A DNA stretch of 12,066 nt from Desulfobacterales bacterium (lineage in GTDB: Bacteria; Desulfobacterota; Desulfobacteria; Desulfobacterales; QNYZ01): positions 1 to 12,066 of the forward strand of contig JAOZUU010000031.1 in the NCBI GenBank assembly GCA_029938515.1, read 5' to 3'. Numbering within the stretch: position 1 is the first letter of the stretch; the number at the start of each line of letters is the position of its first letter. The notes under the pieces were generated by a model that was not told where the DNA came from, did not search any database, and saw only the letters and a list, made by a program, of their open reading frames with translations. A program made the position numbers and the translations under genes. Positions 6,300 to 12,066 of the stretch are shown here, piece by piece.

Positions 6300-7237
6300 T
6301 GGGAGTGGCAGGAGAGATTGCAGCTTCGTTATTGATTTCCGGAGTGCCTGGTATTTCCCTGCTGGAAGATATTCAAAACGACGACTTTCCTTCACACAGA
6401 ACTGTTAGTTTTCCGGATAAAGACATGATTCTGGCCTGTCTGGTGAGACGGGCTTTTTCTTTTATAGATTCTAAGAGCGAATCTGTTTCGTATATTCACC
6501 GTACCATTGCAGAATTCTTAGCTGCAAAGTGTTTGGCAGAAAAAATTAGAACTGGCCATTCAATACGACGAATTCAAAGCCTTATCAGTACTAAAGGGCA
6601 TCCGGCCCCAGAGCTGCGGGGTCTCCATTCGTGGCTTCCTGTGTTTTTACCTAAATATTCAGAGGTGTTTATTGATGATGACCCATATGGCGTGCTGATG
6701 TATGGGGATGCTGCGTCATTATCTCCCTCAAGCCGTAAAACCCTGTTATCAGCTTTAGTCACTTTGTCACAAACTGATCCCCGGTTTCGGGAAAACGATT
6801 GGTCGGAAAATCCGCTTGGGTCTCTTTCCGGCCCCGATATGGTTGAATTGTTCCAAGAAATTTTATCCGATCAGGATGCTTCTTTTCACCTGCGAAGTAT
6901 TGTACTGGGAGCAATTTCTAACGGCCCGCAGATGCCGCTAATGCGGGACGGTTTAAATCAAATAGTGAGTGACCGGGAAGCATCCTATTATGAGCGTTCA
7001 ATGGCTGTTGAAGCCTTGTTGAGAGTTGTGCCGAAAGGCGAACAGGATCTTATCGATATTTTTCTAACAAAATTAAAAGATGACGCAGCAACTGCACGTC
7101 TTCGATCAAAACTTCTTTCACGATTATATGAAATTCAATTCGAGCCAGTTGATGTCCTTTCCGTTTTTCAAGACATTTTGTACGATACCGAAGAACAAGC
7201 CGTTAATGTATTGTGGAATATGGGGGTATCGGGTTGA
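6278..7237 (+). pseudogene. STAND/NACHT-like ATPase, middle fragment
   Basis: Second piece of the same gene, in the -1 frame relative to the first. The frame is open from before 6278 and could be started only by an internal GTG at 6299. It contains YIHRTIAEFLAAKCLAEKI (about residues 64-82 from the GTG), the 'H.t..EFlAA' helix that follows the ATPase core in NACHT proteins. After that come helical repeats (RSIVLGAISN, ERSMAVEALLRVV) resembling HEAT-type solenoid helices. The reading ends at NVLWNMGVSG, where the last codons and the TGA (7235-7237) are supplied by the left end of the IS. Without the IS the frame passes directly to LWNLAVSLPEAALPEI in the next fragment. Confidence 0.8.
7211..7218 (+). 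repeat. Target site duplication TTGTGGAA, left copy
   Basis: TTGTGGAA here is repeated at 8360-8367, immediately outside the IS. An 8-bp duplication is usual for IS1595-family elements. A ninth matching T follows each copy, so the boundary could shift by one base, but this placement makes the inverted repeats equidistant from both ends. Confidence 0.8.
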
Positions 7238-7244
7238 CTCCAGT
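7220..7244 (+). repeat. IS left terminal inverted repeat
   Basis: A 25-bp sequence beginning ATGGGGGTATCGGGTTGACT that is the exact reverse complement of 8334-8358. It contains TTGACT (7234-7239), which with TATAGT at 7255-7260 (15-bp spacer) could drive the transposase; that spacing is short, so the promoter is only a suggestion. Confidence 0.9.
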
Positions 7245-7268
7245 GGCCACAAGATATAGTGTTTGGTT

Positions 7269-8201
7269 ATGGAAGACTATCCTGGGTCGTTGGCGGAATT
7301 CGAGGAGCGGTTCGCGACCGAGGCTGCTTGCTTGGAATATTTGGCCAGCCTGCGTTGGCCGGATGGATTTGTGTGCCCACAGTGTGGGGCAAATGAAGCG
7401 TGGCGGACGAACCGAGGGCTGTGGTTTTGTCAACACTGTGGCGTCCAGACTTCCGTAACCGCCGGCACTATTTTCCATCGTACCCGTAAACCATTGCGTT
7501 TGTGGTTTCGCACGATGTGGCACATTACCACACAGAAATACGGTGCCAACGCTCTTGGCCTTAGACGAGTCGTTGAGCCAGGCTGCTATGAGACCTCCTG
7601 GCAGTGGTTGCATAAGCTCCGAAGGGCTATGGTGAGACCAGGAAGAAACCAACTCTCTGGCTATGTTCAAGTAGACGAAACCTATGTCGGTGGCCGCAAA
7701 AAAGGTGGCAAGCGAGGTCGAGGGGCAGAAGGGAAAGCGCTGGTTGTCATCGGCGTTGAGGATAAAGCGCCGAAGGGAATCGGACGGATTCGCCTCCAGC
7801 ATGTAGCTGATGCTTCTGCAGAGAGCCTTGGGGGATTTGTGCAAGCAATGATCGAACCAGGGAGCGTGGTGAGGACAGATGACTGGTCGGGATATACTAG
7901 GCTGTCGACTTTGGGGTATAAGAGAGAAGTACTCCCCTCTATGGAACTCAAGCTTCCCCATCTCGTTGCTTCTCTGCTCAAGCGGTGGCTTCTCGGCACA
8001 TACCAAGGCGCAGTAAGGCCTACGCACCTTGCCTACTATCTGGATGAGTTCACATTCCGCTTTAACCGCCGCACGTCGCGCCAACGCGGAAAACTCTTCT
8101 ATCGACTCGTACAACAGGCGCTAATGGTTGACCCTGTGTCGGAAAATGAGCTCAAAGCCGAAATGCCCTCAGAAGAAAATTTCGACGACATAGAATTGTA
8201 A
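7269..8201 (+). CDS. IS1595-family DDE transposase
   Basis: A 310-residue transposase. An N-terminal zinc ribbon has C36-x2-C39 and C54-x2-C57. The ISXO2-like catalytic domain follows: D136 in VQVDETYVGGRKK, D204/D205 in VVRTDDWSGY, and E260 in YYLDEFTFRFNRR, with the conserved SLLKRWLLGTYQGAV between the last two. Length, domains and catalytic residues are complete. The enzyme cuts the inverted repeats and pastes the element into new sites. I prefer the ATG at 7269 to a TTG two codons earlier; neither has a clear Shine-Dalgarno, so expression is probably weak. Confidence 0.92.
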   Translation: MEDYPGSLAEFEERFATEAACLEYLASLRWPDGFVCPQCGANEAWRTNRGLWFCQHCGVQTSVTAGTIFHRTRKPLRLWFRTMWHITTQKYGANALGLRRVVEPGCYETSWQWLHKLRRAMVRPGRNQLSGYVQVDETYVGGRKKGGKRGRGAEGKALVVIGVEDKAPKGIGRIRLQHVADASAESLGGFVQAMIEPGSVVRTDDWSGYTRLSTLGYKREVLPSMELKLPHLVASLLKRWLLGTYQGAVRPTHLAYYLDEFTFRFNRRTSRQRGKLFYRLVQQALMVDPVSENELKAEMPSEENFDDIEL

Positions 8202-8317
8202 CACCACAACATATGGGGGGCACTGGAGCCAAATGACTATAACATATTTAATTAATTGAAAATCCAGTCAATTTATGCGACAAAGCTGTAAATGGTTATA
8301 AATCTTGTATATCCAAA

Positions 8318-10756
8318 ATGATACCAGTCGCATACTGGAGTCAACCCGATACCCCCATTTTGTGGAATTTGGCAGTTTCACTCCCAGAAGCTGCTCTCCC
8401 TGAAATTCTTGACACCCTTGGGGCGCTCAATTCCGGTGAAAAATTCGATGGAAATAGGGTTAACCGGTTCATAATTAAGTCTTCATTTTCTCGGTTACTC
8501 CTTCGAGCTTTAAAAACGAGTTCTACACTTCAAGCAGAACAGGTATGGCAATGGTTAGGAACCCTATATTCACTTGGCAATAAACGTGGGATAGGGGATG
8601 AAGATATCGCCACCTGGCTGAAACAGCATCAGGATTTTGTTTTTGATATGTTCTTACCTGCATATGACGAAAGAAAAGATAAAAAATGGGGGTTTTGGCA
8701 TGAATTTAAAAGAATAACGAAGCACTCGCTTTTAGATGAAAAATTGGTAAGAAAGATATTCAATTTGCTTAATTTAAAAACGCACTTGTCAGAAAGCGAC
8801 TGTTTTCTTTACGAAATATGTGGTCCTCAGATTTTTTGGACTGAACCATTGATTGCAAGAGACCTGACAGATGATTTCCTGGCTTTGGCAAAGAAGCATC
8901 CTCAACTACAGCCTATTTGCCAGGAAACATGCCAATGTGAGATTGAAGATTGGCGACTTGAGGAAATTAAGAGCAATTTTGAACGTAAACGTGAGCATGA
9001 AAAACAAAAAGGAAAAAACAAGGTTAATCTGGAAGAAACAAAAGATGACATTGCTGCTGGAACACATCTTCAAAATTTGGGTTTTCTGGCAAAATTATAT
9101 TTTGGTGATTTTTATGATATTGACAAATCTCTATCACCGATCGAACGGCTGCGTGAAGTCATCGGTGATGAGCACCTTGCTCCGGCCTTAGCAGGGTTTG
9201 CAGCTGTACTGGAGCGGGATGACCTACCGTCACCACATGATATTGCACTATCTCTTACCGAAAATCGCTACTGGCCCTGGTGGCATGCTATTCTGGCAGG
9301 TATAAACGAGGCTTGGCTGCGGCAGGAGAAAAGCCTCAAACAATTTCCTGACCATCTGTTAGAATCAGCTTTGGCAGTCGCAATTGAATTACCAACAAAT
9401 ACCGAAGGTGAGGAAGACAGGAATTGGCACAAACAACTACTACGGAAAAGACCAGATATTGTTGAGTCAGTTTATGGGGAGATTGCCGAGGTATGTCTGG
9501 ATCAGAAAAAGTCGCATATAGAAGTACTGTATTACATAGAACACTATGAAGAAACAAAGCAGTGGCGGGGTAAAGTGGCTTTGAAATTATTAAACCGATT
9601 CCGTTGTCCTTCATGTTACCATTTGAAATCTTTGGTTCTCGCCGGGTTGTATGATCCAGAATATCACGATGAATTAAGAGAACTGGCCAAACATCGCTGC
9701 ATATCATGTTCCGGAGAGCAAAGAGCTGTCTGGCTTGTAGTTGGATTCCTTCTCGATCAAACGAATTTTTCAAAACAAATAGATGCTAACAGTAAAAATC
9801 ATGATTGGGTTGTCTGGATTCTTATAGATATCTGTCAGCGTGCCAAGGAAAAAGATACAGACAGGCCAATCCAGCTATCTATTGAGCAGATGGAAAGAAT
9901 TATTTATTTCACAGGACGAGCATTTGAAAATATCTCCAGGCCTACCTCAGTAACAAATGGAAGCCAAAACTCTTGGGATGCGGCTTATTTTATTCGTACA
10001 ACGATTGATAGACTGGCTGCTATCTCAGACAGAGAAAGTACTCGCGCACTCAAACGGCTGTTGCAAAATGAGAGTTTAACTTCTTACCATGATAATCTTA
10101 GGCATGCTCTTGCGAATCAATATGCTGTTCGTTGTGAGGCTGAGTACCTGCAACCATCATGGGTGGAAACTGTAGAATCCCTGAAAGGTGGCAAACCTGC
10201 CAATATTGCTGATCTACATGCTTTGGTTTATGATCGGTTACAGGCAGAAAAAATAAATATTCAACGATCGAGTACAGATACATACAGGGCTTTCTGGCGA
10301 TGTGATTCCAACGGAAAAGTAGATAAACCTGAAATCGAAGATCTCTGCCGTGATCGATTGATTGAGCTTCTAAAGCCATCCCTTACCTCTTTAGACCTCC
10401 ACGTAGAACGAGAGGGGAACATGGCCGCAGACAAACGAGCTGATATCCTTGTACTCGGCACTGGTGGTATAAAACTTCCCCTTGAACTCAAGAGAGATTG
10501 TCATAATGATCTTTGGACAGCATGCGAAAATCAATTAGTTCGAATGTACACCCGTGATCCTGATGCAGCTGGATATGGCTTTTATGTTGTGTTCTGGTTC
10601 GGAGAAAAACGTACAAGAAAAATAAAAAAGCCACCGGGCAGAGTTCCAATACCTGAGTCGGCAGCAGAGCTTAAAGATGCTCTCCAGTCGCTGGTTCCTT
10701 CTGAGAATAGCCATTACATTAAAAGTGTTGTACTTGACGTAACCCCACCATACTGA
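8318..10756 (+). CDS. C-terminal fragment of the STAND-like protein: helical solenoid plus PD-(D/E)XK nuclease signature
   Basis: An uninterrupted 812-codon frame; the first 14 codons (from an ATG at 8318) come from the IS right end, the rest from the interrupted gene. Most of it is helix-rich and resembles HEAT-like repeats without a recognisable name. A pair of CxxC motifs (C430/C433 and C461/C464) suggests a structural zinc site. Near the end, RADILVL with D709, LPLELKRD with E723 and K725, and ENQL with Q739 form the D...ExK...Q signature of PD-(D/E)XK nucleases. In the restored ~1337-residue protein the nuclease would sit at the C-terminus, opposite the usual N-terminal effector of Avs-type defence ATPases. 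The fragment has a start codon but no visible Shine-Dalgarno, so expression as a separate protein is uncertain. Function is inferred. Confidence 0.75.
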   Translation: MIPVAYWSQPDTPILWNLAVSLPEAALPEILDTLGALNSGEKFDGNRVNRFIIKSSFSRLLLRALKTSSTLQAEQVWQWLGTLYSLGNKRGIGDEDIATWLKQHQDFVFDMFLPAYDERKDKKWGFWHEFKRITKHSLLDEKLVRKIFNLLNLKTHLSESDCFLYEICGPQIFWTEPLIARDLTDDFLALAKKHPQLQPICQETCQCEIEDWRLEEIKSNFERKREHEKQKGKNKVNLEETKDDIAAGTHLQNLGFLAKLYFGDFYDIDKSLSPIERLREVIGDEHLAPALAGFAAVLERDDLPSPHDIALSLTENRYWPWWHAILAGINEAWLRQEKSLKQFPDHLLESALAVAIELPTNTEGEEDRNWHKQLLRKRPDIVESVYGEIAEVCLDQKKSHIEVLYYIEHYEETKQWRGKVALKLLNRFRCPSCYHLKSLVLAGLYDPEYHDELRELAKHRCISCSGEQRAVWLVVGFLLDQTNFSKQIDANSKNHDWVVWILIDICQRAKEKDTDRPIQLSIEQMERIIYFTGRAFENISRPTSVTNGSQNSWDAAYFIRTTIDRLAAISDRESTRALKRLLQNESLTSYHDNLRHALANQYAVRCEAEYLQPSWVETVESLKGGKPANIADLHALVYDRLQAEKINIQRSSTDTYRAFWRCDSNGKVDKPEIEDLCRDRLIELLKPSLTSLDLHVEREGNMAADKRADILVLGTGGIKLPLELKRDCHNDLWTACENQLVRMYTRDPDAAGYGFYVVFWFGEKRTRKIKKPPGRVPIPESAAELKDALQSLVPSENSHYIKSVVLDVTPPY
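8334..8358 (-). repeat. IS right terminal inverted repeat
   Basis: Exact reverse complement of 7220-7244 over 25 bp. The plus-strand reading through it is open in the frame of the downstream ATPase fragment, so it encodes TGVNPIP-like codons only on the other strand and SQPDTPI on this one. Confidence 0.9.
8360..8367 (+). repeat. Target site duplication TTGTGGAA, right copy
   Basis: Second copy of the duplicated target, matching 7211-7218. Reading frame of the interrupted gene resumes at this point with LWNLAV. Confidence 0.8.
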
Positions 10757-10829
10757 AGAAATTCTCCTCATTCAGAGATGGTTCAAGAGATGGGGGCACA
10801 CACATTGAGTAGGGTTATATATTGCCTTC

Positions 10830-11309
10830 TCACTCATTTAAGAAATGACAAGAAACATGGAAAATCGTCTGGCCGGCAGATGCACTGGTATTAACGCCAA
10901 TATTGAAACCCGTTCCTGAGGGATCTTTTTCTTTGATTCTGTTCCTTAGTATCCGCATCAGGCTGTCTGCATCATTTCTTTCTTTCGCGGAAATATTAAA
11001 ATAATCTTCCACATGCCTTTTTGTTATGATCAAATGATGTCCCTCTGTAACCGGATAATCATCAAGAATCGCAATCACAGAATCGTATTCATCAATGATC
11101 CTGTCTCTCACATTATCATAACAAAACAGGCAATCCGGCTGGGGGTTGGGGACGGGGGTTGGGGAACGTTGTTTCCCAGATTGAATTAAACAGATAACCT
11201 CAAAATGGTTTGGTAAAAAATAAGGGGCAGACAAATAATGCTTTTTAGGGGAATTGTGGAGAAAATAATTTCCCGTATCGAGACGGTAGAGAACGGTGCA
11301 TTGAGGCAT
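10830..11309 (-). CDS. HIT-family protein, degenerate active site and truncated C-terminus
   Basis: The HIT fold is clear: DCLFCYD (Cys pair typical of the N-terminal zinc knuckle), then VIAILDDYPVTEGHHLIITK and GFNIGVNTSASAGQTIFH. HIT enzymes hydrolyse nucleotide phosphoramidates or dinucleotides using H-x-H-x-H, whose middle His is the nucleophile. Here the motif reads HVSCHFL, with Ser at that position, and the protein stops three residues later (FLNE), losing the usual 'IPR..GD..NPRGG' tail of 30-40 residues. It is therefore probably inactive. The first ~58 residues before the zinc knuckle include SPTPVPNPQP encoded by a G-rich tract and look unrelated to the family; the ATG at 11309 has no Shine-Dalgarno, so the true start is unclear. 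I regard it as a decaying gene. Confidence 0.65.
   Translation of the reverse strand: MPQCTVLYRLDTGNYFLHNSPKKHYLSAPYFLPNHFEVICLIQSGKQRSPTPVPNPQPDCLFCYDNVRDRIIDEYDSVIAILDDYPVTEGHHLIITKRHVEDYFNISAKERNDADSLMRILRNRIKEKDPSGTGFNIGVNTSASAGQTIFHVSCHFLNE
11141..11164 (+). other. G-quadruplex motif
   Basis: Four runs of G5, G4, G5 and G4 separated by two-base loops (TT, AC, TT) on the plus strand. This fits a very stable short-loop quadruplex pattern. It is the non-template strand for plus-strand reading and encodes the Pro-rich SPTPVPNPQP on the minus strand within the HIT-like ORF. Confidence 0.7.
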
Positions 11310-11403
11310 TGTAACATATTGTACATATTATGATGGATTGCTAATTTGGCCGAATCGCTTGGCTCATATCTCATTCTTCATTATTTTAGGATACGGTCGA
11401 ACG

Positions 11404-11490
11404 ATGAAACGAGAACTTCAGGGACATCACGTTACTATCGCAACGGTGGGCGAAAAGACCGATTTTAACTTGACGGCTATGTGTCTATAA
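11404..11490 (+). pseudogene. Fic-family N-terminal remnant
   Basis: A 28-codon frame starting MKRELQGHHVTIATVGEKTD. It closely resembles the usual opening of Fic (AMP-transferase) family proteins, which read like MKR-L-G-YVT-STVGEK followed by a Pro-rich segment. After the first 20 residues the similarity ends, and a TAA follows at 11488-11490. No HPFxDGNG motif is present downstream, where the antitoxin gene begins instead. Only the 5' end of the gene survives. Confidence 0.6.
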
Positions 11491-11498
11491 ATTATAAT
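11470..11498 (+). promoter_or_regulatory. Near-consensus sigma-70 promoter of the phd/relE-like operon
   Basis: TTGACG at 11470-11475 (5 of 6), a 17-bp spacer, then a perfect TATAAT at 11493-11498. It is the best promoter in the window. The -35 lies inside the Fic remnant. The antitoxin ATG is 30 nt downstream of the -10. Confidence 0.75.
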
Positions 11499-11507
11499 GA
11501 CCATTAT
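11494..11507. promoter_or_regulatory. Palindromic operator over the -10 box
   Basis: ATAATG-AC-CATTAT is a perfect 6-bp inverted repeat with a 2-bp centre, overlapping the -10 by five bases. Phd/YefM antitoxins bind palindromes over their own promoter, often with the toxin as co-repressor, so this is the likely autoregulation site. Confidence 0.55.
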
Positions 11508-11527
11508 TGTGTACAAGGAGACGTGTC

Positions 11528-11797
11528 ATGGTCGAATCGCAAACAATCTTACCTGTAACAAAAGTAAAAAGAGAATTCCTTGAAATTCTAAAAGCCATGG
11601 AGGTAGATTATGCCACGATCACGGTCACCAGAAATGGCGAACCGGTCGGCATCCTCATGACACCCGACCGGTACAAGGCTCTATTGGAAACCATCGATAT
11701 TCTTGGAGATAATAATATCTTGCAAGCGTTAAAGGCTTCCCACAATGATTTTAGATCCGGTAGGGTTCACACTCACGATGAGGTTTGGGAAGGCTGA
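11528..11797 (+). CDS. Phd/YefM-family antitoxin
   Basis: An 89-residue protein with the Phd/YefM fold at the N-terminus: LPVTKVKREFLEILKAMEV, then TITVTRNGEPVGILMTPDRYKALLETIDIL. The acidic C-terminus (HTHDEVWEG) would wrap the toxin. I start it at the ATG at 11528, which has AAGGAG seven bases upstream, instead of a TTG 21 nt earlier. It neutralises and co-represses the toxin that follows, whose ATG overlaps this stop by one base (TGATG). All expected elements of the domain are present. Confidence 0.9.
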   Translation: MVESQTILPVTKVKREFLEILKAMEVDYATITVTRNGEPVGILMTPDRYKALLETIDILGDNNILQALKASHNDFRSGRVHTHDEVWEG

Positions 11798-12066
11798 TGT
11801 CTTACCAGCTTCTTTACTCCGCAACATCGAGGAAACAAATCAGAAAATTGCACCCTCAAATTAAACCGGTTGTAAAATCAAAAATAGAGAAACTTCAGGA
11901 GAACCCCTTTTTTGGCAAATGGCTTGAAAAGGAACTTTCAGGTTATCTGTCCATTCAGGCCAAACGATTCCGGGTTATCTATAAGATTAGAGATAATGAC
12001 CAGACCATCGAAATTCACTATGTCGGTCATCGTAAGGACATTTATGAGCTATTTAAAGAAGCTATA
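11797..12066 (+). CDS. RelE/ParE-family toxin, reaching the window end
   Basis: Hand translation gives 90 codons with no stop before the right edge, so the C-terminus may continue. It begins MSYQLLYSATSRKQIRKLHP; the family's core appears as QAKRFRVIYKI (R57, R59) and IHYVGHRKDIYE (H78, R79, Y83). RelE-type members cut mRNA on the ribosome while ParE-type members inhibit gyrase; the sequence alone does not settle which. Length is nearly that of the family (85-100 residues), so little is missing. It is translationally coupled to the antitoxin upstream and so shares its promoter. Confidence 0.85.
   Translation, partial: MSYQLLYSATSRKQIRKLHPQIKPVVKSKIEKLQENPFFGKWLEKELSGYLSIQAKRFRVIYKIRDNDQTIEIHYVGHRKDIYELFKEAI

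Larger units (their letters stand above)
7219..8359 (+). mobile_element. Complete IS1595-family insertion sequence, 1141 bp
   Basis: A single transposase gene bounded by perfect 25-bp inverted repeats and 8-bp target duplications. Removing the element with one duplication (1149 bp, a multiple of three) joins the flanking reading frames into ...VNVLWNLAVSLPEAAL..., which proves insertion into a continuous gene. Both ends and the transposase appear intact, so it may be recently inserted and still mobile. The 8202-8333 stretch before the right end is AT-rich and contains no gene. Confidence 0.93.

Noticed and set aside
6270..6300. Programmed -1 frameshift as the main explanation for the ATPase break
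   Set aside because: The heptamer starts with A rather than T, no clear downstream stem was seen, and the gene is also broken by an IS, so loss of one T is simpler. Kept only as an alternative.
7203..8114. 303-codon open frame on the minus strand antisense to the transposase
   Set aside because: The plus-strand frame has a zinc ribbon and full DDE residues; the antisense frame shows no recognisable domain and is a shadow of the biased codons.
9336..9773. 145-codon minus-strand frame within the ATPase-nuclease fragment
   Set aside because: The plus-strand frame is continuous over 812 codons; the antisense peptide has no recognisable features.
1..12066. CRISPR array, tRNA or rRNA
   Set aside because: No regularly spaced direct repeats, no tRNA cloverleaf core sequences and no rRNA-like conserved stretches were noticed on either strand; this is a reading by eye.

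Overview
The window looks like a chromosomal segment of a strictly anaerobic Desulfobacterota-type (deltaproteobacterial, sulfate-reducer-like) bacterium. This is inferred from the gene set rather than proven: a GlnE adenylyltransferase, a MoaD/ThiS-like protein, a cobalamin-type radical SAM enzyme and a ferredoxin-nitroreductase fusion, at moderate GC. No rRNA, tRNA or CRISPR array was seen.

Left part (1-3881, all on the minus strand): reading right to left there is a 4Fe-4S nitroreductase, a 300-nt spacer that holds a possible tiny ORF with a strong ribosome binding site, a radical SAM/B12 protein of the RiPP-maturation C-methyltransferase type, a small MoaD/ThiS-like protein without the usual Gly-Gly tail, and the N-terminal 141 codons of glnE running off the window. 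A degenerate ~26-bp repeat occurs twice here and encodes the odd C-terminus of the MoaD-like protein.

Middle part (3882-10756): an accessory region. A pRiA4b ORF-3-like gene diverges from a VapB/VapC-type (RHH antitoxin, PIN toxin) operon that has a readable promoter and a GAGATACA direct repeat. Next comes a very large gene, about 1337 codons when restored, for a STAND/NACHT-like P-loop ATPase with a long helical middle and a C-terminal PD-(D/E)XK-type nuclease signature. It is broken twice: by loss of one T in a T run at 6279-6283, and by a complete 1141-bp IS1595-family element (7219-8359) with 25-bp inverted repeats and an 8-bp target duplication. The architecture suggests a phage-defence ATPase-nuclease; here it is a disrupted allele, although its last ~800 codons remain open.

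Right part (10757-12066): a HIT-family protein with a Ser in place of the nucleophilic His and a lost C-terminus, a compact G-quadruplex motif inside that gene, a 28-codon remnant of a Fic-family gene, and a Phd/YefM-RelE type toxin-antitoxin operon. That operon has a near-consensus promoter whose -10 lies in a perfect palindrome, and its toxin gene reaches the window end. Two toxin-antitoxin modules, an IS and several decayed genes flanking a broken defence-like ATPase give the right two thirds the look of a decaying defence island beside conserved chromosome.
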